64,000 nucleotides of DNA from G963668605 sp963793625 (GCA_963793625.1 CAWCAT010000004.1:62001-126000), one strand, 5' to 3'. Counted from the first letter of the stretch, positions 29,374 through 41,326 are shown. Notes: generated by a model from the sequence alone, not told the origin. Translations and numbers: made by a program.

Positions 29374-29622
29374 CGCTTTTCGAAGGTCACGAGTTCATCG
29401 AAGATCGCCAGAACCTGCTTCCGGTAGGTATAGACACGCCACATCTTGTCGCGCAGTTCAGGTTCGTAGCGTCTCGCATTTAACCACTTATCCAGCAAGG
29501 TTTTCGGCACGTCGATATCACGGCGTAGCGCATCCAGCGGAGTGTCCGCGCAAGAATAGGCCGTAAAACATAGCCGCTTCTTTCATCGGCTGAGAAGGAT
29601 CGAAATCGCTGGTACCCGGCAT
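29349..29622 (-). CDS. Small conserved-looking protein with HTH-like segment, frameshifted
   Basis: Reading the minus strand from an ATG near 29622 gives MPGTSDFDPSQPMKEAAMF. After one surplus base near 29550 the frame continues as ADTPLDALRRDIDVPKTLL, then LDKWLNARRYEPELRDKMW and RVYTYRKQVLAIFDELV, stopping at 29349. The middle has the look of a helix-turn-helix that selects DNA (DIDVPKTLLDKWL), and the product of about 90 residues is basic. I recognise no named family. A role as a small DNA-binding protein or a remnant of a transposase-type protein is possible. The 270 bases upstream to 29893 show no further gene. Confidence 0.45.
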
Positions 29623-29893
29623 CGCCACTTCTTCGTTCCAGTTAGAGTCAGGCGCTCGAACAAGTCAGTATAAACAGACCGCGAGCGTTGTGGCAACCAC
29701 GTCCCGTTTATACCAGCGGATTGTTCAGCTTAGCCCCTTCTGAACTTTTGATGCTGCAGACCCTTCCACAGTTCCATACTGATATTGCTTAGTTCGCATC
29801 TTGTGAAATTGTCCGCTTGCAGCAAATTTTCAGCAACGGATTTGGGCGAATAGCATCATACTGGGAGGGTACTCAGAGGGGGGTACCGGAACT

Positions 29894-30217
29894 ATGCGTA
29901 TTTTCAAAGGCTTGTTTGCGGTCGCCGCGTTTTCGGTCGTATCGTTTGCCGCGGATACATTTGACGGCACTCTGATCGACGTAATGTGCAAGGGTAAGGA
30001 TACAGCCAAGCACACCCGTCAGTGCGCGATTGGTTGCGCCAAGGGCGGTTACGGATTGGTGCTGTCCGATGGCAAATTTGTGAAGTTCGATGAAGCCGGA
30101 AACGCCAAAGCGCTCGCCGCGCTGAAAGCGTCCACAAAAGAGAATGCCTTGAAGGCGAAAGTTACGGGCAAGCTCCACGAGGACATGGTTCACGTCGATT
30201 CCATCACACTGGAGTAG
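29894..30217 (+). CDS. Small secreted protein of unknown function
   Basis: A 107-residue product with a clear signal peptide (MRIFKGLFAVAAFSVVSFAA). The mature domain has three cysteines (VMCKGKD, RQCAIGCAKGGYGLVLSDG), a KFDEAGN segment and a final strand set (AKVTGKLHEDMVHVDSITLE) suggestive of a small beta fold. The Cys/His cluster KHTRQCAIGC could bind metal or form disulfides. It stands alone, preceded by a purine-rich region and about 270 bases without a gene, and I cannot name the family. Confidence 0.7.
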   Translation: MRIFKGLFAVAAFSVVSFAADTFDGTLIDVMCKGKDTAKHTRQCAIGCAKGGYGLVLSDGKFVKFDEAGNAKALAALKASTKENALKAKVTGKLHEDMVHVDSITLE

Positions 30218-30241
30218 ATTTCCGGACTTGCTTATTCGCAT

Positions 30242-30270
30242 GCCTCCGTCTACGAGCAGTGGACGGAGGC
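30242..30270. terminator. Hairpin at a convergent junction
   Basis: A perfect nine-base stem, gcctccgtc at 30242-30250 and gacggaggc at 30262-30270 with an 11-base loop, lies between the convergent small secreted gene and the 30250-30753 gene, overlapping the last codons of the latter. There is no T-run, so its role in transcription end is uncertain. Confidence 0.35.
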
Positions 30271-30753
30271 GCGATACCTTCTCAGCTTTAGCCACTCAGG
30301 GAAAACTGCCGGATTCTCCAACCACGTGAGCAGCCAGAGCAGTGCTTCCTCCTTAAGCGTCCGCCGATCCGGATCAGTTGCCCTTCCCAACGCAAAGCGC
30401 GCGTGTTGCTTCGCTGTTATGACCGCTTGGCGACACTGCTGCAACCGCGGCCACTCGTGCTCCCGAACTGCCCGCTGATACTCGTCCAGCATCGCAAGCA
30501 GTGTTCGCTCCAGTTGCTCCAGTGAATCCTGGCGAATGCCTTCGACAATCGGTGTGAGCGGAACGCCGCTTTGACGCAGGATCTCCCGCAGGTAATCCTC
30601 CGAGACAGGGCCGAACCGCATGCGTAGTTCACCAAATCCTGCTTCGTCAATGCGTTCGGGCCGGGTCTCAAGCAAATGAGCGAGGATGAGCGGTTTCTTC
30701 CTACTGGCCGTTGCGGCGGTAGTTCGCGACCGCTTTGTTGTGCGCTCCGACAT
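30250..30753 (-). CDS. Conserved-looking cytoplasmic protein of unknown function
   Basis: About 167 residues from ATG 30753, or 177 from an upstream GTG; both starts lie inside the 3' end of mltG (overlap of about 50 bases), so the true start is uncertain. The N-terminus is basic and low complexity (SERTTKRSRTTAATASRKK), followed by a helical body (LILAHLLETRPERIDEAGF, SEDYLREILRQSGVPLTP, DSLEQLERTLLAMLDEYQRA). No signal peptide or membrane span is seen. Co-directional overlap with ruvX-mltG suggests a three-gene unit. The family is not recognised. Confidence 0.65.
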   Translation of the reverse strand: MSERTTKRSRTTAATASRKKPLILAHLLETRPERIDEAGFGELRMRFGPVSEDYLREILRQSGVPLTPIVEGIRQDSLEQLERTLLAMLDEYQRAVREHEWPRLQQCRQAVITAKQHARFALGRATDPDRRTLKEEALLWLLTWLENPAVFPEWLKLRRYRASVHCS

Positions 30754-31693
30754 CGCTGGAAAACTGATGCTCGCCGGAACCATCCGGCTTCGCTACAAAG
30801 AATATATACTCGCTCTCGGCCGGAGATAAAGCGGCTTTAAGCGAGCCCCGGCCCGGATTCGCGATGGGACCCGGCGGCAACCCGGCGTGCCGGTATGTAT
30901 TGTACGCATTCGTGTTCTGCAGGTCTGAGCGGTAGATCTTGCCACGGTAACGGTTTTCCAGCAGCGCCGCATAGATTGTGGTTGGATCGCAATCCAACTT
31001 CATCCCAATCCGTAATCTGTTGGCGTAAACCGAGGCCACCAGGGGCCTTTCCGCGGGCGCAGCCGACTCCTTCTCGACCAGCGAGGCCAGGGTAACCAGC
31101 GCATGTACGTCTGTCTCAGGCGGAGCCGCTAACTCCTTCCAGACTTTACGAAATTGATCCGTCATCTGCTTACACAGTTGTTCCGCCGTCGTATGCTTGG
31201 TCAGGCGGTAAGTAGATGGGAAAAGATAGCCTTCCAGGCTCGGCGCCTTTGGCGCAAGATCGCGAATCAAGCTGGGGCTACGTACTGCCGCCAGGAACTG
31301 CTCCTCTGAAATCAGTTTCAGGTCTGCTACGGCCTTGGCGGCATCGAAGATGTTGAAGCCTTCCGGTATCGAGAGTTCGTAATAGAAGACGTCGCCGCGC
31401 GCGATGCGTCCGAAAACGTCCCAGACGGATGCGGGCCGCGAGAAACGATACTCGCCGGCTTTCAAAACGGTGGTGGGCCGTACCGCACGGGCCAGCAGAA
31501 ACTGCCAATCGTATCGAATCACCCCCTGCTCTACCAGCATGCCCGCGATCCCTCTTGTGCCTGTGCCCTTGGGAATGTCGATATAAACATCATCCTGGAA
31601 CCCGGCGTAGGGCAGCGTAAGCGAGACCGCCCCCAGGGCGACAATACCGATCAGCAGGACCAGGGTGAGGCAACCACGGCGCAGAAGTCTCAT
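30701..31693 (-). CDS. mltG: Endolytic murein transglycosylase MltG (YceG-like)
   Basis: MltG cleaves nascent peptidoglycan strands at the inner membrane and may set glycan chain length. The 330-residue protein has an N-terminal membrane anchor (LTLVLLIGIVALGAVSL), then a LysM-like subdomain (GTGTRGIAGMLVEQGVI), and the catalytic domain with the essential Glu in LASLVEKESAAPAERPLVA, followed by NRLRIGMKLDCDPTTIYA and NTYRHAGLPPGPIANPG. All are family landmarks. The start overlaps the ruvX stop (TAATG), the usual ruvX-mltG pairing. Confidence 0.95.
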   Translation of the reverse strand: MRLLRRGCLTLVLLIGIVALGAVSLTLPYAGFQDDVYIDIPKGTGTRGIAGMLVEQGVIRYDWQFLLARAVRPTTVLKAGEYRFSRPASVWDVFGRIARGDVFYYELSIPEGFNIFDAAKAVADLKLISEEQFLAAVRSPSLIRDLAPKAPSLEGYLFPSTYRLTKHTTAEQLCKQMTDQFRKVWKELAAPPETDVHALVTLASLVEKESAAPAERPLVASVYANRLRIGMKLDCDPTTIYAALLENRYRGKIYRSDLQNTNAYNTYRHAGLPPGPIANPGRGSLKAALSPAESEYIFFVAKPDGSGEHQFSSDVGAHNKAVANYRRNGQ

Positions 31694-32175
31694 TATTCGG
31701 AAGATTCCTCCGAATACTCCTCAAACTCCGCGGGAAACGGCGACTCCTGCCCATGCGAAAGCGAGTCGAGATAGCTGGTCAGCAGAATCACGGCAGAAAG
31801 TTGGTCCACAGAGCGGGCGCGCTTCTCAATACTGGCCCCACTGGAGCGCAATACGCGCTGCGCCTCTACGGTAGTTAGCCGCTCATCCCAGAGTTTGACA
31901 GGAACAGAGGTGTACTTCTCCAGACGTACTCCGAAATCCCTGACATAGGTTGCCTGGCGGCCTTCGTCGCCGCTCATATGCAACGGGAATCCAAGCAGAA
32001 TTTCGGTCACCCCATGTTCGGCAACGAGTGCTGCTAAATAGGCCAGATCTTCGCGAATTCTGATTCTTTCGAACGTCTTAATGCCCTGCGCGGTGATCCG
32101 GAAAGGGTCGCTGAGGGCAAGCCCAATTCGCCGTTTTCCGAGATCGAGTGCCAGGATTCTACCTTGTATCTGCAT
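31693..32175 (-). CDS. ruvX: Putative Holliday junction resolvase RuvX/YqgF
   Basis: A 160-residue RNase H-fold nuclease. The first catalytic Asp is in RILALDLGKRRIGLALSDP, the middle strand carries ILLGFPLHMSGDEG, the glutamate region is LWDERLTTVEAQRVL, and a late aspartate lies in SVDQLSAVILLTSYLDS. Family members process rRNA or resolve recombination junctions. It is the first gene of the ruvX-mltG pair; the gap of about 80 bases to the divergent AI-2E family gene holds the promoters. Confidence 0.93.
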   Translation of the reverse strand: MQIQGRILALDLGKRRIGLALSDPFRITAQGIKTFERIRIREDLAYLAALVAEHGVTEILLGFPLHMSGDEGRQATYVRDFGVRLEKYTSVPVKLWDERLTTVEAQRVLRSSGASIEKRARSVDQLSAVILLTSYLDSLSHGQESPFPAEFEEYSEESSE

Positions 32176-32259
32176 GCGGGTTCTACTTATTTCATTATAA
32201 GTTGCGGCATGCTAGATTAGCTGTAGTTACCCGTGCTGCCGGCCTCCTCGTCCTCCGAA

Positions 32260-33408
32260 ATGTCGAATCAGTCCAAGGGCTTTACGTCGCTCGCCATAGC
32301 TGTGGCTTGTGTAATCGCTCTGCTGTACTTCGGACGGCTTTTCCTGATCACACTGGTGACAGCCACGGTTATAGCATTCCTGCTGGAACCGCTCGTCGGT
32401 ATGTTCGTGCGGGTCCATCTTCCCCGCGCGCTCGCGAGCTTCCTGGTTTGCAGCATGACTGTTTTGGTGGTGTACCTCTGCGGACTCGGGCTGTACACGC
32501 AGATTTCCGGACTGATCGAGGATCTGCCTAATTACAGTCAGCGCATTAACAATCTGGTGGACAACATCGCCGTCCAGTTCGAGAACGTCGAAAGAAACAT
32601 CTACGAAACCGTCGTCCCGAGGAGGATTCGGGAACGCGAAAAAGCCAATCAGGCCGCCCAGCAGGCGCAGGCCGAGCAGAAGCGCACTGTGAACCGTAAG
32701 CGCGCGGCGGATCCGAACTCGCAGCAACCCCAACCCGTCCCTGAGGTACGACTGCAACGCGAGCCAACCCAGGTGCTCAGCTTCTTATACAGCTATATCT
32801 CTTCGTTCTATGAAGCACTGCTGATGGGTTCGTTCGTTCCGTTCCTGGTGTACTTCATGTTGAGTTGGCGCGACCATATCCGGCGCAGCTTCCTTCAATT
32901 TTTCGAGGGTGAAGAACGCCTGGTGGCGGGCAAGAGCTGGCAAGGCGTCGCGGATATGGTGCGCGCATACGTGGTCGGGAATTTCATGTTGGGACTACTG
33001 CTTTCTCTCGCCAGTACACTGACCTTCGTCGGCATGGGACTGCCCTACCCGATACTGCTCGGTCCCCTGAGTGGATTCCTTAGCCTGGTACCCTATGTCG
33101 GCCTGCCGCTCGCGATTGTACCCGCCTACATCGGCGCCCTGATGACTTACGACTCGATCACGCCATTCCTGGTTCTCGGCACAGCGGTCGCGTTCCTGCA
33201 CCTGCTCGCGCTCAATCTGCTGTATCCGAAACTGGTCGGAAGCCGAGTTCACTTAAATCCGCTGGTGGTGACTGTCGCACTGATGTTCTGGGGCACCATA
33301 TGGGGCGGCCTCGGACTGGTGCTCGCGATTCCGATCACAGCCGGAATTAAGGCCGTCTGCGACAACATCGAAGAATTGCGCTCTTACGGGCGATTTCTGG
33401 GCGACTAG
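32260..33408 (+). CDS. AI-2E family transporter (PerM-like permease)
   Basis: A protein of about 382 residues with roughly eight membrane spans. It begins TSLAIAVACVIALLYFGRLF and ends with LALNLLYPKLVGSRVHLNPL and IWGGLGLVLAIPITAGIK, the signature C-terminal region of the AI-2E/PerM family. An unusually long, charged Gln/Ala-rich insert (about residues 130-180) lies between TM segments 3 and 4, in the large extramembrane loop. Roles range from signal export to Na+/H+ exchange, so the name is not a substrate call. ATG 32260 is chosen over the GTG at 32233 because the MSNQSKG start fits; neither has a good ribosome-binding site. Confidence 0.88.
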   Translation: MSNQSKGFTSLAIAVACVIALLYFGRLFLITLVTATVIAFLLEPLVGMFVRVHLPRALASFLVCSMTVLVVYLCGLGLYTQISGLIEDLPNYSQRINNLVDNIAVQFENVERNIYETVVPRRIREREKANQAAQQAQAEQKRTVNRKRAADPNSQQPQPVPEVRLQREPTQVLSFLYSYISSFYEALLMGSFVPFLVYFMLSWRDHIRRSFLQFFEGEERLVAGKSWQGVADMVRAYVVGNFMLGLLLSLASTLTFVGMGLPYPILLGPLSGFLSLVPYVGLPLAIVPAYIGALMTYDSITPFLVLGTAVAFLHLLALNLLYPKLVGSRVHLNPLVVTVALMFWGTIWGGLGLVLAIPITAGIKAVCDNIEELRSYGRFLGD

Positions 33409-34239
33409 TTAATCTTTTACAAACACCTGCAAGAGACGCATCCCGGCGGCGAGCGTGCGGTCATCCACGTCTTGCTCGGGATTGTAGTTCGTGAGACCTA
33501 CGGCTGCAACTGTCGTGAGGCGCGCTACCAGCTTTAGGATTCGCTCGAGTTCAGCAACAGCGTATCCGCCCGCTCCGCGATAATTCACGCCTGGGGATTC
33601 CGCCGGATTCAGCACGTCGATATCGATATGCAGATAGATGGCATCCACGCGCGCCGCGAGCGCTTTCAGCAGGTCTTCCAGATCGTCAAGGTTTTCACCG
33701 AACGGCCGCACCGTCATGCCGGAATGGTTCAGACGCAGGCGCTCCAGATTTTCAATATCACGCACGCCCAGCAGCAGGACGTTCCCGGCCTCCAGCAGAA
33801 ATTCTCCACCGATGCGTTCGCGCAATTGCTCGTGACAATCGCCGATCGCGGCAGCCAGCGCCATACCGTCCAGGTTCCCACTACGGCTGGTATCAGGCGT
33901 ATTGAAGTCCGGGTGCGCATCCAACCATACAACGCCCGCGCGCGCTCCTTCAAAACCGGCCAGCGTGCCCAGGCAGGCATTGCAGTTGCCACTCAATACT
34001 ATTGCCAGACTGCCGTCCTGCCGCGCCGCACGTGCGGCATAGCGCACCTGCCGGTTCACGTCAACTATCGCATCCATTCCGACCGCAGTCGCGTCGCGTT
34101 TTCGAATATGGACCACTTCCGGCGCAAAGCGTCGCGCCAGTGCCGAATCGAGTCCTTCCTCCAGAAATCGCCCCGGCCCGCGCCCAACCGCAACTCCCTC
34201 CAGCCCCATGTGAAACGGCACTTCGACAATCGTCAGCAT
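33409..34239 (-). CDS. Arginase/agmatinase-family protein with altered first metal site
   Basis: The 276-residue protein has the arginase fold. The second motif VVWLDAHPDFNTPDTS and the third LHIDIDVLNPAESPGVNY supply recognisable Mn ligands. Where canonical enzymes have GGDHS (the first His ligand), this one reads VLSGNCNACLGTLAG, so that histidine is missing. Substrate could be a ureohydrolase substrate or something different; some family branches carry similar changes. It is convergent with and directly abuts the AI-2E gene and is divergent from the ABC-F gene across about 35 bases. Confidence 0.82.
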   Translation of the reverse strand: MLTIVEVPFHMGLEGVAVGRGPGRFLEEGLDSALARRFAPEVVHIRKRDATAVGMDAIVDVNRQVRYAARAARQDGSLAIVLSGNCNACLGTLAGFEGARAGVVWLDAHPDFNTPDTSRSGNLDGMALAAAIGDCHEQLRERIGGEFLLEAGNVLLLGVRDIENLERLRLNHSGMTVRPFGENLDDLEDLLKALAARVDAIYLHIDIDVLNPAESPGVNYRGAGGYAVAELERILKLVARLTTVAAVGLTNYNPEQDVDDRTLAAGMRLLQVFVKD

Positions 34240-34273
34240 GTCCTAAGGTATCCTGAAAGTTGGCCTCTCCCGC

Positions 34274-36076
34274 ATGTCGCTTCTCCTGAATTGCCAGTCC
34301 ATCAGTAAGTCGTACGGCGCCGAACCGCTGTTCGAGAACGTTTCCCTCACGATTTCCGAGGGCGACCGGCTCGGATTGATCGGTCCGAACGGCTCCGGTA
34401 AATCCACTTTCCTGCAAATCCTCGCGGGAATGCGCGAGCCCGACGCCGGCCTTTGTACGTTACGTAAGCTGGTCCGGCTGGGCTATGTGCCGCAGGAGCC
34501 AACCTTCGCCACAGGCTCGAGCATTCGCGAAGTTCTCGACGAAGCTTTGCACGCCGAACCGCTTGAAGATGCCGAGAAACTCGCTCGCGTTGCCGCTGTT
34601 ATCGGACGCGTCGGTTTCACGGATGAACACGTTGATGCAGCGACACTTTCAGGCGGCTGGCGCAAGCGGCTCGCGATTGCACGCGAGTTGGTCCGGCAAC
34701 CCGATATCCTACTGCTGGATGAACCGACCAACCATCTGGATCTCGAAGGAATTCTGTGGCTGGAAAAACTGCTGCAGTCCGCGCCATTCGCCTGCGTGGT
34801 TGTCAGCCATGATCGTTACTTTCTGGAAAACGTCGCCACCTCAATGGCGGAATTGAACCGCCTGTATCCAGAAGGAATGTTCCGCACCAGCGGACGCTAT
34901 TCGGATTTCCTTGCGGCAAAGGATGAGTTCCTGCTGACACAAACCAAGCAGCAGGAGACGCTTGAAAACAGGGTGCGCCGCGAGTTGGAATGGCTGCGCC
35001 GCGGGCCGAAGGCGCGCGCCACGAAAGCCAAGGCGCGCATCGACAACGCACACCGCCTGATCGATCAGCTGGATGACGTCACGTCGCGTAACCAGAGTTC
35101 CACGACGCGTATCGACTTTGTCGCGTCAGAGCGCCGTACCAAGCGCCTGATTGAACTGCACGGTGTGAGTAAGGCGCTCGGCGGACGCACTCTGTTCAAT
35201 AACGTGGACCTTGTGATTTCGCCCGGCACGCGCATCGGAATCACGGGGATGAACGGCACCGGCAAAACGACGCTGCTGCGGATTCTGAAAGGCGATCTGG
35301 AGCAGGATGGCGGAACGCTGGAGCGCGCTGATAATCTTCGGATCGTGTATTTCGATCAGGAGCGCGCACAGCTCGATCCTACCGTCACTCTGAAACGAGC
35401 ACTTGCCCCCGAGGGCGATTCCGTCATTTACCGCGGCAACGTGCAGCACGTAAACGGCTGGGCGAAGCGCTTTCTGTTCCGTCCGGAGCAATTCGAAATG
35501 CCCGTGGGGCGGCTCTCCGGAGGAGAACGCGCCCGTGTGCTGATTGCCCGATTGATGCTGGCAGAGGCTGATGTGCTCCTGCTCGACGAGCCTACCAACG
35601 ACCTCGATATTCCAACGCTGGAAACGCTTGAAGATAGCCTGCAGGATTTTCCCGGCGCGCTCGTATTGATCACGCATGACCGCTACATGATGGATCGCGT
35701 ATCGACCACGATCTTTGGGCTCGACGGCGAGGGTGGCGCAGAGATGTTTGCGGATTATTCGCAATGGGAACAGGCTCTCGCGGCACGCCGTCAGGCCAAA
35801 ACGGTGAAGGAACCCGCTGCCGCTGTGCGCGTCAAGAGTGCTCCGGCCACCAAGCGTCACTCCTATCTGGAAGCGCGCGAGTGGGAATCGATGGAGCAGC
35901 GCATCATGGAAGCCGAAGAGACACTGGCGGCACGGCAGGCAGCGCTCGACGATGCTTCGCAATCGGGCGATGCGGCGCGCGCACACGAAGCATACGACGC
36001 GGTGCTCGCTGCGCAGTCGGCAGTCGATGCCCTGTATTCGCGCTGGGGTGAACTAGAAGCGAAGTTGCAGGGCTAA
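34274..36076 (+). CDS. ABC-F family ATPase (Uup-like)
   Basis: A 600-residue soluble protein with two ABC domains and no membrane segments. The first Walker A is GLIGPNGSGKSTFLQIL with signature LSGGWRKRLAIAREL and Walker B ILLLDEPTNHLDLEG. The second is GMNGTGKTTLLRIL with LSGGERARVLIARL and LLLDEPTNDLDIPTLE. A linker of about 80 residues holds the charged arm (ENRVRRELEWLRRGPKARATKAKAR), and the C-terminus is a coiled coil (about 530-600), both typical of Uup. ABC-F proteins act on the ribosome exit site or on DNA intermediates. It lies just upstream of the TPR operon. Confidence 0.94.
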   Translation: MSLLLNCQSISKSYGAEPLFENVSLTISEGDRLGLIGPNGSGKSTFLQILAGMREPDAGLCTLRKLVRLGYVPQEPTFATGSSIREVLDEALHAEPLEDAEKLARVAAVIGRVGFTDEHVDAATLSGGWRKRLAIARELVRQPDILLLDEPTNHLDLEGILWLEKLLQSAPFACVVVSHDRYFLENVATSMAELNRLYPEGMFRTSGRYSDFLAAKDEFLLTQTKQQETLENRVRRELEWLRRGPKARATKAKARIDNAHRLIDQLDDVTSRNQSSTTRIDFVASERRTKRLIELHGVSKALGGRTLFNNVDLVISPGTRIGITGMNGTGKTTLLRILKGDLEQDGGTLERADNLRIVYFDQERAQLDPTVTLKRALAPEGDSVIYRGNVQHVNGWAKRFLFRPEQFEMPVGRLSGGERARVLIARLMLAEADVLLLDEPTNDLDIPTLETLEDSLQDFPGALVLITHDRYMMDRVSTTIFGLDGEGGAEMFADYSQWEQALAARRQAKTVKEPAAAVRVKSAPATKRHSYLEAREWESMEQRIMEAEETLAARQAALDDASQSGDAARAHEAYDAVLAAQSAVDALYSRWGELEAKLQG

Positions 36077-36085
36077 AATGAAAGT

Positions 36086-37295
36086 ATGCGGCTTCTTGTC
36101 CTCCTCCTGTTAATGCAAGCGGCCGATCATTCCGGCGAGGGCATGAAGGCGCTGGAGGCTCAAAAATATGAGCAAGCCGAACAACTCTTCACCAAAGCAA
36201 CCGAGACCGATGCCAAGGACTATAGCGCCTGGTTTCATCTCGCACTGGCCCAAAGCCTGCAACGCAAAGATCCTGAGGCAACCGCCTCATATCAAAAAAC
36301 CCTAGAGCTGAAACCAGGGTTATACGAAGCGGAATTGAATCTGGGCATGATTCTGTTGCGCCAGAAGAAGGCGACGGAAGCTGTTCCGCTGCTGCAATCC
36401 GCCTCCACGAAAAAGCCCACTGTGTTTCGTCCGGTCTTTTACCTGGCCGAAGCGCTGTATGAGGCTGGACAGTTTGAACAGGCGGGCGAGACCTACCAAA
36501 AGGCTCTTGAAATTGATCCTAAATCCGCAGGTGCGGAAGCGGGCCTCGGACGGTCCTTATTGAAACGAGATCGACTCGAAGAAGCCGCTCCGCACCTTCG
36601 CAAATCCGTCGAATTGGATCCGGCTTTCAAGGACGTGTTGCTGGAACTCGCATCGATTTATGAATCGAAAAAGAAGCCTGCTGAGGCGATCGAAATCTAT
36701 CGACAATTTCCTGAGAACGCAGCCGCCCGCGAACGTTTGGGCCAACTGCTGCTCGAATCCGGCAAAACCTCCGACGCGATTCCGGAACTCGAAGCGGCAC
36801 TAAAAGCTTCGCCTACAACGGCAAATCGCGTCGCGCTCGCGGCGGCCTATCTACGAAGTAAACAGATTGATAAAGCGGTGGCTTTGCTCAAGGAATCCGT
36901 TGCGGCAGAGCCCAACAACTTAGAATTGCGTATGATGTACGGACGAGCGGTGCGCGACCAAAGAAACTTTTCGGCAGCCGCGCAGGAGTTTGCGCGCGCC
37001 GTACAATTAAAGCCGGATTCCAAGGAAGCCTGGAGCGAGCTTGCGGGGGTATTGATTTTAGCCGAACAGTTTCCGCAGGCTCTAACCGCACTGGACAAAG
37101 TGAAAGCAACTCGGCGGAGAGACGCCGGCGTATTATTATTTCCGGGCCATTATTCTGGACCGGCAGCGCGACTTACAACCCGCGCTGGAGAGTTATCAGA
37201 AGTTCTTAAGTATGAGTCAGGACAAACACCCGGATGAAGAATTCAAGGCCAGACAGCGGGTCCGGATCATCCAAAGGGAGTTGAGCAAAAAATAA
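36086..37295 (+). CDS. Secreted TPR-repeat protein, one-base frameshift near the 3' end
   Basis: A short signal peptide (MRLLVLLLLMQAADHSG) precedes about ten tetratricopeptide repeats (for example AEQLFTKATETDAKDYSAWF, AGETYQKALEIDPKSAGAEA). The frame breaks near 37136 inside a TTA-rich run. With one surplus base removed it continues as FRAIILDRQRDLQPALESY, then FLSMSQDKHPDEEFKARQR, ending RELSKK at 37295. The stop overlaps the next gene's ATG (TAATG), which confirms the corrected end. It likely organises a periplasmic or outer-membrane complex, but no partner is known. Confidence 0.85.
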
Positions 37296-37723
37296 TGCGC
37301 CTAGCCACTCTTGCACTCGCACTGTTCGCGATTTCCAGTGCCGCCGTCGCCGATCTGACCGCAATTCGTTCCGAAAAGAACCTGGAAAAGCGTGCGGGTC
37401 TGGCCATCGAGCACGCTGAATCGCTCGCTCGCAACTTGAAGAAGACTTATGAGACCGAGTCATGGGAAGCGACGAAAAAGGTTCTGGATGAGATCGCGGA
37501 AGCCACGGAACTGTCCTATGCGTCTCTGACTGAAACCGGCAAGAATGCGCGCCGCAGCCCCAAGCACTTTAAGAAGGCAGAGTTAAAGAGTCGCGAAATT
37601 TTGCGCCGCTTGGATGCCGTGCATGTCGCCGTTGCAGTCGATGACCGCGGACCCGTTGACATAGTGCGCGCGAGAGTTCTAAAGGTGCACGATGATCTGC
37701 TGCAGGCCATAATGTCGAAATAG
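37295..37723 (+). CDS. Small secreted helical protein of unknown function
   Basis: A 142-residue product with a signal peptide (MRLATLALALFAISSAAVA). The mature part is strongly helical and basic (LEKRAGLAIEHAESLARNL, KVLDEIAEATELSYASL). It ends with AVDDRGPVDIVRARVLKVHDDLL. The start overlaps the stop of the corrected TPR gene, so translation is coupled. It is followed after one base by another secreted protein gene. No family is recognised; conserved operon order suggests a shared envelope role with the TPR protein. Confidence 0.75.
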   Translation: MRLATLALALFAISSAAVADLTAIRSEKNLEKRAGLAIEHAESLARNLKKTYETESWEATKKVLDEIAEATELSYASLTETGKNARRSPKHFKKAELKSREILRRLDAVHVAVAVDDRGPVDIVRARVLKVHDDLLQAIMSK

Positions 37724-37724
37724 G

Positions 37725-38396
37725 ATGAGGTGGCGAATGTTTCTAAGAATCGTGCTGTTCACCTTGCTGTTAATAGCTACTCTCCCGCTGTTCGGACAGG
37801 CGACCCGTGATTTCCTGACCGCCGATGAAGTCGACCAGGTCCGGGAGGCGCAGGACCCTAACGAGCGCCTGAAGCTATATATTCATTTTGCGCGCCAGCG
37901 CCTGGACTTACTGCAGCAGTTACTCGCAAAGGAAAAGGCAGGGCGCACCGTACTAATTCACGACACGCTGGAGAACTACACGAAGATCATCGAAGCCATC
38001 GACACAGTGTCAGATGACGCCTTGAAGCGCAAGGCGCCCCTGGATGAAGGCATCGCCGCGGTCGCGGCCGCTGAGAAGGAAATGCTCGCGCAGCTCAAGA
38101 AAGTGGCCGAGAACAAACCCAAGGATTCGGCCCGTTACGAGTTCGCTTTGTCGCAGGCCATTGAGACGACCGAGGACAGCCTCGAGATTTCAGAGCAGGA
38201 CTTGGGCAAGCGTGCCGTCGCCGTGCAGGATAAAGATACGAAAGAGAAGAAAGAGCGGGAAGCGATGCGCAAGGCTGTAGACGCCGAAGAGAAGACGCCT
38301 GCGGCAAAGTCCACCGCCGAAAAGAAGCAGGAAGCGCCTCAGCGAAAAGCCCCAACATTGAGACGCAAAGGTGAAGCGGCGCCGGCGCCAAAGTAG
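37725..38396 (+). CDS. Secreted coiled-coil protein of unknown function
   Basis: A 223-residue protein with a signal peptide (FLRIVLFTLLLIATLPLFGQ). A helical region with repeated charged heptads follows (NERLKLYIHFARQRLDLLQQ, LKRKAPLDEGIAAVAAAEKE), and the tail from about residue 175 is Lys/Glu/Ala/Pro-rich and probably disordered. It begins one base after the preceding gene's stop; the ATG five codons further in (MFLRIVL) is an alternative start. It closes a three-gene unit with the TPR protein and the small helical protein, ending about 140 bases before a strong terminator. Confidence 0.75.
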   Translation: MRWRMFLRIVLFTLLLIATLPLFGQATRDFLTADEVDQVREAQDPNERLKLYIHFARQRLDLLQQLLAKEKAGRTVLIHDTLENYTKIIEAIDTVSDDALKRKAPLDEGIAAVAAAEKEMLAQLKKVAENKPKDSARYEFALSQAIETTEDSLEISEQDLGKRAVAVQDKDTKEKKEREAMRKAVDAEEKTPAAKSTAEKKQEAPQRKAPTLRRKGEAAPAPK

Positions 38397-38538
38397 CCCA
38401 AATCAGGGCAATCAGGCCGCGGGCCGTGTGCGAATGCTACGAATAACCCGCCTCAATGTATCGGCGGTGATGCGCGCGTGCCTCCGCTATGAAACTGAGC
38501 CGCGACCGTGAGGGATCGGGCACTAACTTATGCACCAT

Positions 38539-38571
38539 AAAAAAAGCCGGCCCTTTCGGACCGGCTTTTTT
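38539..38571. terminator. Strong bidirectional intrinsic terminator
   Basis: The plus strand reads a run of seven A, then gccgg, a loop of about ten bases, ccggc and six T. Stem plus A/T pairs form a hairpin that is followed by a U-run when read in either direction, so it can end both the plus-strand TPR unit and the minus-strand ppdK unit. Confidence 0.9.
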
Positions 38572-38587
38572 CATTACAAACAACCAA

Positions 38588-41326
<2,739 letters not shown>

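Noticed and set aside
29623..29893. Gap upstream of the small secreted gene as a possible RNA gene
   Set aside because: I could not see a tRNA, riboswitch or other conserved RNA pattern in it.
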